From positions 1 through 50,184 of the forward strand of contig JAAXXR010000010.1 of NCBI GenBank assembly GCA_013334335.1: a stretch of 50,184 nucleotides of DNA. Reading direction: 5' to 3'. The notes beneath the pieces are model-generated. The model had not been told where the DNA came from. It saw nothing but the letters and a program-made list of their open reading frames with translations, and ran no database searches. Below, piece by piece: positions 9,640 through 20,337 of the stretch. Numbering within the stretch: position 1 is the first letter of the stretch; each line of letters starts with the position of its first letter. Position numbers and translations under genes: made by a program. Source of the DNA: Chlorobiaceae bacterium (lineage in GTDB: Bacteria > Bacteroidota > Chlorobiia > Chlorobiales > Chlorobiaceae).

Positions 9640-10554
9640 ATGGAACAGGGGCAGTCAAACGCCGGTAGTCGGAGAAGCGCTTTTATCTGGACCGCGAGCC
9701 TCATCCTGACCGCCGTGGCCGTCTTTTTCGCCACCACCTTCTTTTCCGGCTCCTGGCCCTACAGCTCCAGGGGAAACTCGGGGCGCAAGCAGGCGCTCGT
9801 TTCAGAGATGCGAATCAACCTTGCCCGAGCCTCCGAACGGGAAAAATCCGCGGTGCTGTCGCTCACCGACGAGGATGCCCGGAACTTCGCCGACCAGTCC
9901 AGGGAGGCTTCGGATGCGGTGGAGCGCGATCGCCGCGCACTTGGCCGGCTGCTCGAACGCGAAGGTTCCGAAAACGAGCGCACGATCCTGAAAAAGTTCG
10001 ACACCTCATGGGACACCCTTCGCAAGACCGATGCCACCCTGCTCGAGCTGGCTGCGCAGAACACGAACCGCAAGGCGATCGAACTTTCGGAGACGATCTG
10101 CTCGGAGTTGCTGCAGAAGTACCACAGCGACCTCTCGAAGCTCACAGAAAAAATCGTACCCGTCACGCGCAAGAACGCCATGGAGCGGATCGCCGGCGCT
10201 GCCGAGACGGCCGCACTGAACATTGCCCTGCTCCAGCTCCGCCACATCAACGCTCCTGGCGCAGCTGAAAAGGCAGCCATCGTATCCCTGATGAAAAACG
10301 AATCGCAAAAGGCGGTCGCCGCGCTCAGGTCGCTTGAATCGATGACCGGAAGAAAAAGCCTTCCATTCATCAAAGGGGCGTCGACGGACTTCAACCAGTT
10401 CATGCAGGTCAACGAGGAGATCGTACGCCTGTCGAACATCAACTCCAACAGAACTTCGGCAGAGCAGTCGGTCAGTTCAAGGCGTCTTGTCGACACCGTA
10501 TGCGACCGCCTGCTCAGGGAGCTCGGAAACACCGGCCCCAAGGGCTCGAAATAG
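9640..10554 (+). CDS. Membrane-anchored helical protein, 4-helix-bundle sensor-like, no output domain
   Basis: I do not recognise a specific family. The 304-residue product has a short cytoplasmic N terminus, one membrane helix at about residues 14-36, and a long helical extracytoplasmic region rich in Glu, Arg, Ser and Ala. The length and heptad-like composition resemble the ligand-binding four-helix bundle of chemoreceptors and kinases, but no HAMP, kinase or signalling domain follows. The ATG at 9640 has a GGGAG element about 10 bases upstream and is followed by the hydrophobic segment. Upstream in-frame codons overlap rimO and do not look coding. recD2 follows 85 bp later. Confidence 0.6.
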   Translation: MEQGQSNAGSRRSAFIWTASLILTAVAVFFATTFFSGSWPYSSRGNSGRKQALVSEMRINLARASEREKSAVLSLTDEDARNFADQSREASDAVERDRRALGRLLEREGSENERTILKKFDTSWDTLRKTDATLLELAAQNTNRKAIELSETICSELLQKYHSDLSKLTEKIVPVTRKNAMERIAGAAETAALNIALLQLRHINAPGAAEKAAIVSLMKNESQKAVAALRSLESMTGRKSLPFIKGASTDFNQFMQVNEEIVRLSNINSNRTSAEQSVSSRRLVDTVCDRLLRELGNTGPKGSK

Positions 10555-10639
10555 GCTGCTCCTTGAGATCTCCGGCTCTCCACCGCTTTCCGAAGCCATC
10601 TCCGGTAACCCGGACCGCGAACGGCAACATCAAGTCGAC

Positions 10640-12844
10640 ATGATCGAACACCGTGATGAACCCCATATGGAGCGGATAGCCGGCTCCGTGGAACGGGTGA
10701 CCTTCCACAGCGGAGAGAGCGGTTTTTCGGTGCTCCGTCTGAAGGTCCAGGGAAAGCGCGAGCTGGTTACGGTTGTCGGTACGGCGCCCTCTCCCGCTCC
10801 GGGAGAGTTCATGGAGTGCGTCGGCTCATGGCAGAACGACCGCACCCATGGCATGCAGTTCAAGGCGAGCCTGATCACTCCCGTCGCCCCTGCAACCCTC
10901 GAGGGCATCGAACGTTACCTGGGTTCGGGGCTCGTCAAGGGACTCGGCCCCTATTATGCGAAAAAGCTCGTCAAGGCGTTCGGCGATTCGGTCTTCGAGG
11001 TCATCGAACACCAGCCGGAGCTTCTGCACAAGATTCCGGGCATCGGTGAAAAGCGGGTGGCGATGATCACGGCATCCTGGAGCGAGCAGAAAGCGGTGCG
11101 TGACATCATGCTCTTCCTCCAGTCCCACGGCGTCGGCATGGCTCGAGCCTGGAGGATCTACCGGCTCTACGGCGACGAGGCCATCGCCAGGGTCAGCGAA
11201 AACCCCTACCGGCTCTCCCTTGACATCGACAGTATCGGGTTCCAGACCGCCGACACCATCGCTGAAACCCTCGGCATCGAAAAGAACTCGATCATCAGGG
11301 CGGAGGCCGGCATCCGGCACGTGCTCCGGAACCTGTCGCTCGAAGGCCACTGCGCCGTACCCGAAGAGACACTGCTCACCGAGGCATCCAGCCTGCTCGG
11401 CATCGACCGTCCGATAGCGGTCGATGCCCTGGAGACTGAAAAAAACCGGGGCAATGTCGTCTTCGAAACCATAGAGAATGAGCAGTGCGTCTTCCTTTCC
11501 CAACTCCATCAGGCCGAGAACAGCGTCGCCCTGGGCCTCAGGAGGCTCCTGCAGGGCATCCTGCCGTGGAAGCCAATGGACCCGCACGACATCCTGCCAT
11601 GGATCGAACGCGAGACCGGCCTCGAACTCTCCCCTTCGCAGCGGAGCGCCGTCACGCTGGTGCTCTCGAGCAAAGTCTCCATCATCACCGGCGGTCCGGG
11701 CGTCGGCAAGACCACCCTGCTCAGGGCGATCCTGGCGGTGCTTCGCCGGGAGAAGGTCTCCGTTGCACTCTGCGCTCCCACTGGCAGGGCGGCCAAGCGC
11801 CTGGCCGAATCGACCGGCATGGAGGCGAAAACCATCCATCGCCTGCTCGAGTTCGATCCGAAAGCCTTTGATTTCAGGCGCTGCCGTGCCAACCCACTCG
11901 AGGTGTCGTTCGTCGTGGTCGACGAAAGTTCGATGGTGGATGTAGTGCTGATGCAGAAGCTCGTGGCCGCGGTGCCCGACCGGGCGGCCATCGTGTTTGT
12001 GGGCGATGTGGACCAGCTTCCGTCGGTCGGTCCGGGAGCGGTGCTCTCCGACCTGATCTCCTCGGAAGCCGTGCCGACTGTCCGGCTGACCGAGATCTTC
12101 CGGCAGGCCGCCGAATCGATGATTATCGTCAATGCCCACCGGATCAACCAGGGCATGCTGCCCTTGTCTGCCGAGGGGGAGGCGCTTGGCGACTTCTATC
12201 TCGTGCCCGCCGTATCGGCTGACGATCTCCGCTCCAAGCTCATGCAGCTCGTAACGGAGCGGATCCCGAAGCGGTTCGGCCTCGATCCGGTGCGGGATGT
12301 CCAGGTGCTTACCCCCATGAACCGCGGTGGCATCGGCGTCAGGTCCCTGAACGACGAACTGCAGGGCGCGCTGAACGGCAGCGCCGAACCAAAGGTCAGC
12401 CGTTTCGGCAGCACCTTCGCGCCTGGCGACAAGGTGATCCAGATGGTGAACAATTACGACAAGGAGATCTTCAACGGAGACATCGGACTGGTCGAGAGCG
12501 TCAGTGCGGAGGAGGGGGTGCTCACGGTGATCTACGACCGCCACCGGGTGGAGTATGCATTCGGGGAACTCGACGAGATCTCGCTCGCCTATGCGACCAG
12601 CATCCACAAGAGCCAGGGCTCGGAATATCCGGCGGTGGTGATCCCGTTGGCCATGCAGCACTACACGCTGCTCGAACGCAACCTTGTCTACACGGCAGTG
12701 ACGAGGGGCCGGAAACTGGTGGTGATCGTGGCTGAACCGAAAGCGCTCGCCATGGCCGTGCAGAACTGCAAGTCAAAGCGCCGGCTGACCAGTCTCGCCC
12801 AGAGGCTCAGATCGAACGGCATGCAATCGTGGCAAAATTTGTAA
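10640..12844 (+). CDS. recD2: RecD-like DNA helicase RecD2
   Basis: The 734-residue product is a RecD2/TraA-type superfamily 1B 5'-3' DNA helicase of the kind found without RecBC. The N-terminal OB-like domain (ERVTFHSGESGFSVLRL near residue 20) is followed by helix-hairpin-helix segments (IPGIGEKR near 133). The helicase core has Walker A GGPGVGKTT near residue 350, a DES motif (VVDESSMVD near 428), GDVDQLPSVGPG near 455 and the C-terminal SIHKSQGSEYP near 655. I chose ATG 10640 although its ribosome binding site is weak; ATG 10667 is an in-frame alternative. Its 3' end overlaps the convergent amidotransferase gene by 38 bp. Confidence 0.92.
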   Translation: MIEHRDEPHMERIAGSVERVTFHSGESGFSVLRLKVQGKRELVTVVGTAPSPAPGEFMECVGSWQNDRTHGMQFKASLITPVAPATLEGIERYLGSGLVKGLGPYYAKKLVKAFGDSVFEVIEHQPELLHKIPGIGEKRVAMITASWSEQKAVRDIMLFLQSHGVGMARAWRIYRLYGDEAIARVSENPYRLSLDIDSIGFQTADTIAETLGIEKNSIIRAEAGIRHVLRNLSLEGHCAVPEETLLTEASSLLGIDRPIAVDALETEKNRGNVVFETIENEQCVFLSQLHQAENSVALGLRRLLQGILPWKPMDPHDILPWIERETGLELSPSQRSAVTLVLSSKVSIITGGPGVGKTTLLRAILAVLRREKVSVALCAPTGRAAKRLAESTGMEAKTIHRLLEFDPKAFDFRRCRANPLEVSFVVVDESSMVDVVLMQKLVAAVPDRAAIVFVGDVDQLPSVGPGAVLSDLISSEAVPTVRLTEIFRQAAESMIIVNAHRINQGMLPLSAEGEALGDFYLVPAVSADDLRSKLMQLVTERIPKRFGLDPVRDVQVLTPMNRGGIGVRSLNDELQGALNGSAEPKVSRFGSTFAPGDKVIQMVNNYDKEIFNGDIGLVESVSAEEGVLTVIYDRHRVEYAFGELDEISLAYATSIHKSQGSEYPAVVIPLAMQHYTLLERNLVYTAVTRGRKLVVIVAEPKALAMAVQNCKSKRRLTSLAQRLRSNGMQSWQNL

Positions 12845-13526
12845 GCACGAGCCCGGCGTGCGGAGCCTCCGTGACCGCCCCGTGCAGGGAGCCAGGATCG
12901 ATGCCGGCCGATTCAAGCTCGGCAATCTCCTCCTGGAGGTAGGCATCCATGATCTCGCGGGAATACTCGGGATGGAACTGTACGCCCCAGGCGGCGTCAC
13001 CGACCCTGAACGCGTGATTCGGCTCAAACGCGTTTCCGGCGAGGCGGACGGCAGAAGGGGGAAGCCTCAGGACGCTCTGGGCATGGGTCGCATGGGCCAG
13101 GAATCGCCCCGGAACACACTCGAAAAGGGGATCTCCGCCGGCGTTCACCGTCAGCTCGACCTCGACGGTCCCCACCTCCCTGCCGTGCGGATGGTACCCC
13201 ACTTCACCGCCGGCCGCCCGTCCGAGCAGCTGGTGCCCGTAGCAGATTCCCAGAAATGGCACACGGGCCTCGACGATCTCCCCTATCCAGCGCTCGATCG
13301 CGAGACTCCATGAAAGGTCGTCGGTAACCATGGCGTGTGAGCCGGTGACAACGGCTCCCGCGCATGATCGCGGTAACGGCAGTGGTTCTCCGTGCTCCGC
13401 GTCAACCACCGCCAGCCGCAACGGGAGGCTGCCGAGGCCGCGCCGCACCCACTCGTCGAAATCGCCCAACCGTTGGACCTCGCTGGCAAAGGTGCTTCCG
13501 GCCTTGATGATGTAGAGGGTTTTCAT
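12807..13526 (-). CDS. Class I glutamine amidotransferase (GMP synthase-like)
   Basis: The 239-residue product is a stand-alone class I glutamine amidotransferase domain. The nucleophile Cys lies in GICYGHQLLGRAAGG near residue 98 and the catalytic His in WGVQFHPEYS near residue 186. The oxyanion strand VTGSHAMV is near residue 60. Such single-domain proteins include predicted gamma-glutamyl peptidases and GMP-synthase-like enzymes of unknown substrate. It has no synthetase partner here. The ATG at 13526 is used because the region upstream is not family-like. Tail-to-tail overlap with recD2 is 38 bp. Confidence 0.88.
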   Translation of the reverse strand: MKTLYIIKAGSTFASEVQRLGDFDEWVRRGLGSLPLRLAVVDAEHGEPLPLPRSCAGAVVTGSHAMVTDDLSWSLAIERWIGEIVEARVPFLGICYGHQLLGRAAGGEVGYHPHGREVGTVEVELTVNAGGDPLFECVPGRFLAHATHAQSVLRLPPSAVRLAGNAFEPNHAFRVGDAAWGVQFHPEYSREIMDAYLQEEIAELESAGIDPGSLHGAVTEAPHAGLVLTNFATIACRSI

Positions 13527-13722
13527 GAACGCTGCATGATTGACGTGAACAGGAGCTGCCGCAAAACTATCATCTTTCGGACGCAGAAACAAACGCCTGG
13601 CGCCGGTTATCGCCTCTTTTTTCGTATATTGGCCGCAAACCGAAAAGCAGACGACACATGCCGCCTTCCTTTCCGAAAACAGGGGACGGGCCTCGCCCGA
13701 CAGCGAACCGCAGCACACCACG

Positions 13723-14298
13723 ATGAAGCAGCATTCGCTCATATTCCTCACCGGCTTCAGTGGCTCGGGCAAATCGACCATCGGACCGCTGCTTGCCAAC
13801 TCCCTGGGCTACGAGTTCATCGATCTCGACAAGTCGATCGAAGCGACGGCCGGCAAAAGCATCAACAGGATTTTTTCCGAGGATGGCGAGCGTGCGTTCC
13901 GCGATTTCGAGCTGAAAACGCTCGAGACCATCGCCACCCGGCGCGACCTCGTAATCTCTCTGGGTGGAGGCGTGCTTGAAAATGACCGTTGCTTCAGCCT
14001 GATCAGACAGAGCGGCACGCTGGTCTACCTGAAATCCAGCCCGGAAATCCTGACCCTGCGCCTGCAGCACAAAACCGACCGTCCACTGCTCAAGGGGGAT
14101 GACGGCACACGCCTGCAGCGGGAGGAGATCCAGGCGCGCATCTCCGCGTTGCTTGCAAAACGGGAATCCAGATACCAGAAGGCTGAGCTTGTCGTCGTGA
14201 CCGATTCGAAGAAAATCGGTTCTACCGTAGAGGAGCTGACCAGAAAAATCGAACGGCACATTCGCAAAGCCGCAAGGAACAACAAAAAGGAGAAGTGA
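13723..14298 (+). CDS. aroK: Shikimate kinase
   Basis: The 191-residue enzyme phosphorylates shikimate at the 3-hydroxyl in the pathway to chorismate. The P-loop reads GFSGSGKST near residue 11, the substrate-binding Asp is in FIDLDKSIE near residue 35, and the GGGVL motif is near residue 87. The lid and the RPLL element follow near residue 120. It runs directly into aroB with an AGGAG element inside its last codons serving aroB, so the two form a translationally linked pair. Confidence 0.93.
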   Translation: MKQHSLIFLTGFSGSGKSTIGPLLANSLGYEFIDLDKSIEATAGKSINRIFSEDGERAFRDFELKTLETIATRRDLVISLGGGVLENDRCFSLIRQSGTLVYLKSSPEILTLRLQHKTDRPLLKGDDGTRLQREEIQARISALLAKRESRYQKAELVVVTDSKKIGSTVEELTRKIERHIRKAARNNKKEK

Positions 14299-14300
14299 CC

Positions 14301-15404
14301 ATGCCGACCCCCGCAAGCCATATCGTCGTCAAAACGCCCGTCGTCGATTCGATCGGCGAGCTCTATGCGGCTCGCGGCCTCGGGAAGAAATGCGTGCTCC
14401 TGTTTGACGAACACACCCGCGAGTTGTATGGAGAGGCGATTGTCGACTCGCTGCACCGGCAGGGATTCAGTACCTGCGAACTGGTCGTGCCCGCCCGCGA
14501 AACCTCCAAAAGCTTCTCTTCGGCCTGGAAGCTTTTCGGCAGGATGATCGAACGCGACGTTGACCGCAGCTGGAACCTCCTCTGTGTTGGGGGGGGAGTC
14601 GTCGGGGACCTCGGCGGCTTCATCGCGGCCAGTTATTACCGGGGCATACCGGTCGTGCAGCTTCCGACGACGCTGCTTGCCATGACCGACAGCTCGATCG
14701 GCGGCAAGGTGGCCGTAAACCACCCGCTCGGCAAGAACCTGATCGGATTTTTCCACCTTCCCGAGCTGGTGCTGATCGATCCGGCCTTCCTGAAGTCGCT
14801 CCCGTCGAGGGAGATCTTCGGAGGCATGTCCGAAGTCGTCAAGTACGGATTCATTGCCGACCGGAGCTTCTTCGATCTCCTGAACGGCCACTTCGACGAG
14901 ATCGTGCGCCTCGAGGAGCCCTGGCTTACCGAAGCGGTCAGCCGGAGCGCCTTCATCAAAGCCGAGGTGGTCGAAAAGGATTTCCGTGAACAGAGCGGCC
15001 TGAGAGCCACCCTCAACTTCGGCCATACCTTCGCCCACGGACTCGAAAAGCTCGCGGGTTATCGCAACCTCCGGCATGGCGAAGCCGTGACGATGGGAAT
15101 GGCCTGCGCGCTCATCCTTTCCCGACGCCTCGGATTCCTGGCAGAAGCCGAGCTTGTCGAAGGGCTCGGGCTGATCGGGCGCTTCCGGTTTCCGAAAGGT
15201 CTGGTCGAAAGGCAACTCCTCGCCCGCGACAGCCGGGAGATGTTCGACAGCATGTTCTCCGACAAGAAAAAGATCGACCGCAAGCTGCGCTTCGTGCTCA
15301 TCGACAGGATCGGCCACGGATTCCTGCATGGGGAGGATGTGGAAAAACATGAGGTGCTCGGTGCGATCGAAGACGCCAAGGAGTGGTTCAGGAGCAGAAA
15401 ATAA
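14301..15404 (+). CDS. aroB: 3-Dehydroquinate synthase
   Basis: The 367-residue enzyme cyclises DAHP to 3-dehydroquinate. NAD- and metal-binding motifs are clear: GGGVVGDLGGFIAASYYRGI near residue 97, LPTTLLAMTDSSIGGK near 119, SEVVKYG near 175 and the metal-binding histidines in NFGHTFAHGLE near 241 plus RHGEAV near 258. ATG 14301 lies 8 bases after AGGAG and is chosen over an in-frame GTG at 14295, which is too close to that site. It follows aroK; aroC lies about 30 kb away in the window. Confidence 0.93.
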   Translation: MPTPASHIVVKTPVVDSIGELYAARGLGKKCVLLFDEHTRELYGEAIVDSLHRQGFSTCELVVPARETSKSFSSAWKLFGRMIERDVDRSWNLLCVGGGVVGDLGGFIAASYYRGIPVVQLPTTLLAMTDSSIGGKVAVNHPLGKNLIGFFHLPELVLIDPAFLKSLPSREIFGGMSEVVKYGFIADRSFFDLLNGHFDEIVRLEEPWLTEAVSRSAFIKAEVVEKDFREQSGLRATLNFGHTFAHGLEKLAGYRNLRHGEAVTMGMACALILSRRLGFLAEAELVEGLGLIGRFRFPKGLVERQLLARDSREMFDSMFSDKKKIDRKLRFVLIDRIGHGFLHGEDVEKHEVLGAIEDAKEWFRSRK

Positions 15405-15522
15405 TCTCATCCTGCGATCACCTGCTCCGCAAGGGTTCAACCCTGCGGACATTCAAGCATCTAAAATTCAATTGCCCCGGGTTTCAACCTCCCACATTCA
15501 GGAGGACTTCAGAGGGCATGGC

Positions 15523-16359
15523 TCATGACCCCGATCGGGAGTCCGGCGCTCCCGGGGGATTGAGATCGAGCAGGAGCAGGCTCCCCCGGGCAACGGCCAG
15601 TTCGTCGACCACATCGATGCATCCGATTTCAGCAGCGATGAGCCGACTGTTGCCTCCGGTGACGATCACCCCGACCGACGGCTCGCCGAACTCCTCGGCG
15701 AGGTAGCGTGAAATCTCCCTGATCAGGCCTTCGATCTGCTTGACCACACCCCAGAATATGCCGCTCCTGATGCACTCCCCCGTAGACCGGCCAAGCAGGC
15801 TGGTGCTCCTGTCGATGCTGACCAGCGGAAGCTGTGCGGTCCTCGAATGCAGCGCGCCGGACATCATGTCGATTCCGGGCATGATCAGGCCGCCGACATA
15901 CTGCCCCCGGGAATCGAGCACGTCGAAGGTGATCGCCGTCCCGATATCGACGGCGATGTGCGCCTGCTGCGCAAACTGCTGACAGCTCCATGCGCAGAGC
16001 GCGATACGATCGGCGCCGAACGCACTGCGGTTCTCATAACGGAGCGTGAATGGCAGCAACATCTCCGAACCGATCATCACGGCCGGCACGGAGCATTTCG
16101 AGTTGAGTTGCTCGGCGCAGTGGGCAGCGATGTCAGGAACGACACTGCAGACAGCCGCATCGAGGAAGGGTCCGAAACGGAGCGCAAGGGATACGAGCGT
16201 ATCACCCATCACAACGGGATCGGCGAAGACGCTGCTCGGCAACCGTTCGGTCAGGGGCTCCCGCCCGTAGGGAAAAATGACCATGGTCGTGGACGTGTTT
16301 CCGATCACCACGACCAGCCGGGAGATGTCGCCGGTCGCCCGGGAATGTTGCCGCTCCAT
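15523..16359 (-). CDS. coaX: Type III pantothenate kinase with altered first motif
   Basis: The 278-residue product belongs to the type III pantothenate kinases, which start coenzyme A synthesis. The segments SAFGADRIALCAW near residue 114, the IAVDIGTAITFDVL motif near 137 and GGLIMPGIDMMSGALHSRTAQLP near 157 fit the family. The first phosphate-binding motif, normally D-x-G-N-T, reads V-I-G-N-T at residues 18-22, so its aspartate is missing. This is clear in the DNA (a GTG codon). The enzyme may be inactive, repurposed or tolerant of the change. The gene follows a small membrane protein gene by 20 bp on the minus strand, probably one transcript. Confidence 0.85.
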   Translation of the reverse strand: MERQHSRATGDISRLVVVIGNTSTTMVIFPYGREPLTERLPSSVFADPVVMGDTLVSLALRFGPFLDAAVCSVVPDIAAHCAEQLNSKCSVPAVMIGSEMLLPFTLRYENRSAFGADRIALCAWSCQQFAQQAHIAVDIGTAITFDVLDSRGQYVGGLIMPGIDMMSGALHSRTAQLPLVSIDRSTSLLGRSTGECIRSGIFWGVVKQIEGLIREISRYLAEEFGEPSVGVIVTGGNSRLIAAEIGCIDVVDELAVARGSLLLLDLNPPGAPDSRSGS

Positions 16360-16379
16360 GGAAATAGTCGCCGGAATGG

Positions 16380-16895
16380 TCAGGGCCGTTTGACGGCAAG
16401 TCCGGTCCTGGCGCCAAGTTCTTCGAGGAGCCGACCCGACCGAGGCAACCCGCTCACGCCTTCGGTGACGAAGAGCGAGTCGCGCAACCCCGCATTGTGG
16501 GCCACGATGAAGACCTTGGCTGGAGGGTTGTAGGTCACCGGCTCCTGGTAGATCGAGACGATATCCTTGTACAGGAACTGCTTCCTGACCCCGTTCCGGA
16601 AACGGTATTCGACGCGGTCCTGAGCGAGGCGGACGGAGTCACCGTCGTTGCCATGTTCCGCACTGAACCTGGTGTTGTAGTACTGTGGCACGCCCAGGGC
16701 GACGGTGGTCATCGCCACCAGGAGGGTTGTTTTCCAGAGACAACCGAAATCCACACCGTAAGAAAATTTTCCATACCGGTAGAACACCGCCCATCCGGCG
16801 GCCAGAAAAAGCATGGAGAGCGACCAGGTGACGTAGTAGTAGTAATCGAGCCACCAGCCGGGAAACGGCATCGGATACTGGAAGAGTTCGGACAT
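16380..16895 (-). CDS. Hypothetical two-helix membrane protein
   Basis: I do not recognise this 171-residue protein. Residues 15-45 and 58-80 are hydrophobic membrane segments; the first is preceded by an aromatic run (WWLDYYYYVTW). The remaining 90 residues are soluble and beta-rich, with alternating basic and hydrophobic residues resembling a small PH-like or SHOCT-type domain without a clear match. The ATG at 16895 is chosen because upstream codons in the same frame overlap the divergent YjbQ gene region and are not hydrophobic in the expected pattern. coaX follows 20 bp downstream. Confidence 0.6.
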   Translation of the reverse strand: MSELFQYPMPFPGWWLDYYYYVTWSLSMLFLAAGWAVFYRYGKFSYGVDFGCLWKTTLLVAMTTVALGVPQYYNTRFSAEHGNDGDSVRLAQDRVEYRFRNGVRKQFLYKDIVSIYQEPVTYNPPAKVFIVAHNAGLRDSLFVTEGVSGLPRSGRLLEELGARTGLAVKRP

Positions 16896-16993
16896 GGATG
16901 CGACCCTGGGGTGTTTCTGGTTATCTTGAAAGATCCAAAAATACAGCTTTTCGGACTCTCTTCGAAACAGAATAATCACAACGGCGACAACCC

Positions 16994-17410
16994 ATGAAAT
17001 CATACCACAAGGAACTCTGGATGCAGGTCCCGGCAAGAATGGATTTCGTCAACATCACCCCAGAGGTCGTGCAGGTGCTCAAGGAGAGCGGCATCCGGGA
17101 GGGGCTCTGCCTGGTCAACGCCATGCACATCACGGCATCGGTCTTCATCAACGACGACGAACCCGGCCTGCACGCCGACTACAAGGAGTGGCTCGAGAAG
17201 CTCGCGCCGCATGATCCGTCCCGATACCGGCACAACCGCACCGGCGAAGACAACGGCGACGCCCACCACAAGCGACAGGTCATGGGTCGCGAGGTCGTGG
17301 TGGCCGTAACGGACGGAGCTCTCCATCTCGGTCCGTGGGAACAGCTGTTTTACGGAGAGTTCGACGGCCGCCGCCGCAAGCGCGTGCTGGTGAAAATCAT
17401 CGGGGAGTAA
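16994..17410 (+). CDS. YjbQ/UPF0047 family protein (secondary thiamine-phosphate synthase-like)
   Basis: The 138-residue protein is a full-length UPF0047/YjbQ family member. The signatures are [24 protein letters not shown] near residue 36, [19 protein letters not shown] near residue 79, and the closing [26 protein letters not shown]. The conserved histidines and Asp/Asn residues form the presumed metal site. E. coli YjbQ has weak thiamine-phosphate synthase activity, but the physiological role is unsettled. It is a single gene, divergent from the membrane protein/coaX pair, and ends 2 bp before the large palindrome. Confidence 0.88.
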   Translation: MKSYHKELWMQVPARMDFVNITPEVVQVLKESGIREGLCLVNAMHITASVFINDDEPGLHADYKEWLEKLAPHDPSRYRHNRTGEDNGDAHHKRQVMGREVVVAVTDGALHLGPWEQLFYGEFDGRRRKRVLVKIIGE

Positions 17411-17412
17411 CC

Positions 17413-17477
17413 CTGGGGTCAGGCCTCGCATTTTTTGCGTTTTGGCAAAACGCAAAAAATGCGAGGCCTGACCCCAG
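17413..17477. repeat. 65-bp perfect palindrome, REP/RAYT-like element
   Basis: Two 32-base arms are exact reverse complements around a single central G (17445). The left arm begins CTGGGGTCAGGCCTCGC and continues through a T-run and GCGTTTTG. The arm sequence resembles GGGGTCAGG-type palindromes found near REP-associated tyrosine (IS200-like) transposases in other bacteria. That link is from memory and not tested here. It sits between the stop of the YjbQ gene and a separate terminator hairpin. Confidence 0.9.
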
Positions 17478-17484
17478 CGCTGCT

Positions 17485-17520
17485 CATGAAAAAAGCCTGC
17501 AGACGCAGGCTTTTTTCATG
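17485..17520. terminator. Bidirectional rho-independent terminator (YjbQ gene / glnA)
   Basis: A 16-base perfect stem, CATGAAAAAAGCCTGC paired with its complement, closes a 4-base loop (AGAC). The stem has a GC core and A/T runs on both sides. It can therefore terminate the YjbQ transcript from the left and the glnA transcript from the right. Confidence 0.9.
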
Positions 17521-17547
17521 GTTTTCCGTACCCGGAACTCAGGATAC

Positions 17548-19692
<2,145 letters not shown>

Positions 19693-19749
19693 GAGATCCT
19701 CCTTTTACTTGTTATGTAAGTATGTAAAGTGAAATATGGTTCTGAAAAG

Positions 19750-20274
19750 CTATTTCCTCGATTTCTTCTCGTCGAATGTGAGCAGCACCTGGCGGTCCTG
19801 CAAATTGTTGCGAACGATCTCGGCACTGATCCGGTTGTTTTTCTTCAACTGCGACAGCACAAAGCTGGTGTTGGTGCCGAGCACTCCCGGCCAGCTCTGG
19901 ATTCGCGACAGGAAACGCTCAAGCGAAGCGGTGTTATGCGTCATGACCTTCAGGATATGGGAACCCTCTCCGGTCACCGAGTGGCACTCCATGATCTCCT
20001 CCTCCTTCATCACATGCTCCATGAAGGATTTGTAATGCCTCGAGGAGTCGACACGCACACGGACGAACGCCTGGATGTCGAACCCGAGCTGACGCTCGTC
20101 GACCTCCATGGTGAACCCCTTGATGATGCCGTTTTTCTGCAGCTTGTCCAGCCGCTCGCTCACCGAGGGAATCGACAGCCCGACTACTTCCGCAAGCTCA
20201 CTCAGGCGGATTCTGCCGTTGCCACCGAGAGACTCGATGATTTTGAGGTCGATGAGATCGAGGTGTCCTGACAT
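19750..20274 (-). CDS. Lrp/AsnC family transcriptional regulator
   Basis: The 174-residue product has the Lrp/AsnC layout. An N-terminal winged helix-turn-helix (LDLIDLKIIESLGGNGRIRLSELAEVVGLSIPSVSERL, about residues 5-42) precedes a RAM ligand-binding domain (about 70-150) with the typical AFVRVRV strand. The C-terminal tail of about 25 residues is basic. The family senses amino acids and usually autoregulates. Its placement just upstream of GSIII makes glutamine synthesis a plausible target, an inference from position. A palindrome upstream (20312-20337) is a candidate operator. Confidence 0.88.
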   Translation of the reverse strand: MSGHLDLIDLKIIESLGGNGRIRLSELAEVVGLSIPSVSERLDKLQKNGIIKGFTMEVDERQLGFDIQAFVRVRVDSSRHYKSFMEHVMKEEEIMECHSVTGEGSHILKVMTHNTASLERFLSRIQSWPGVLGTNTSFVLSQLKKNNRISAEIVRNNLQDRQVLLTFDEKKSRK

Positions 20275-20293
20275 AACAGAATCTTCAATTTTG

Positions 20294-20337
20294 TAAGAAA
20301 TTAATGAAATCTAAGAAATAAACAAGCTTATTTCTTA
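20294..20337. promoter_or_regulatory. Candidate Lrp-type operator (AT-rich palindrome with repeated half-site)
   Basis: TAAGAAATAA and TTATTTCTTA form perfect 10-base arms around ACAAGC (20312-20337). A third copy of the half-site, TAAGAAAT, occurs at 20294-20301, 18 bp away. It lies 20-63 bp upstream of the Lrp-family start. AT-rich imperfect palindromes in tandem are typical Lrp/AsnC targets. Binding is inferred. Confidence 0.45.

Noticed and set aside
10826-12661. Minus-strand ORF of 611 residues opposite recD2
   Set aside because: recD2 helicase motifs occupy the plus strand; the antisense product has no recognisable motif.
15427-15448. CCGCAAGGG / CCCTGCGG hairpin after aroB as a terminator
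   Set aside because: Short, bulged stem and no T-run; too weak to call.
14025-15452. Minus-strand ORF of 475 residues opposite aroB
   Set aside because: aroB active-site motifs are all on the plus strand; no evidence for a second gene.
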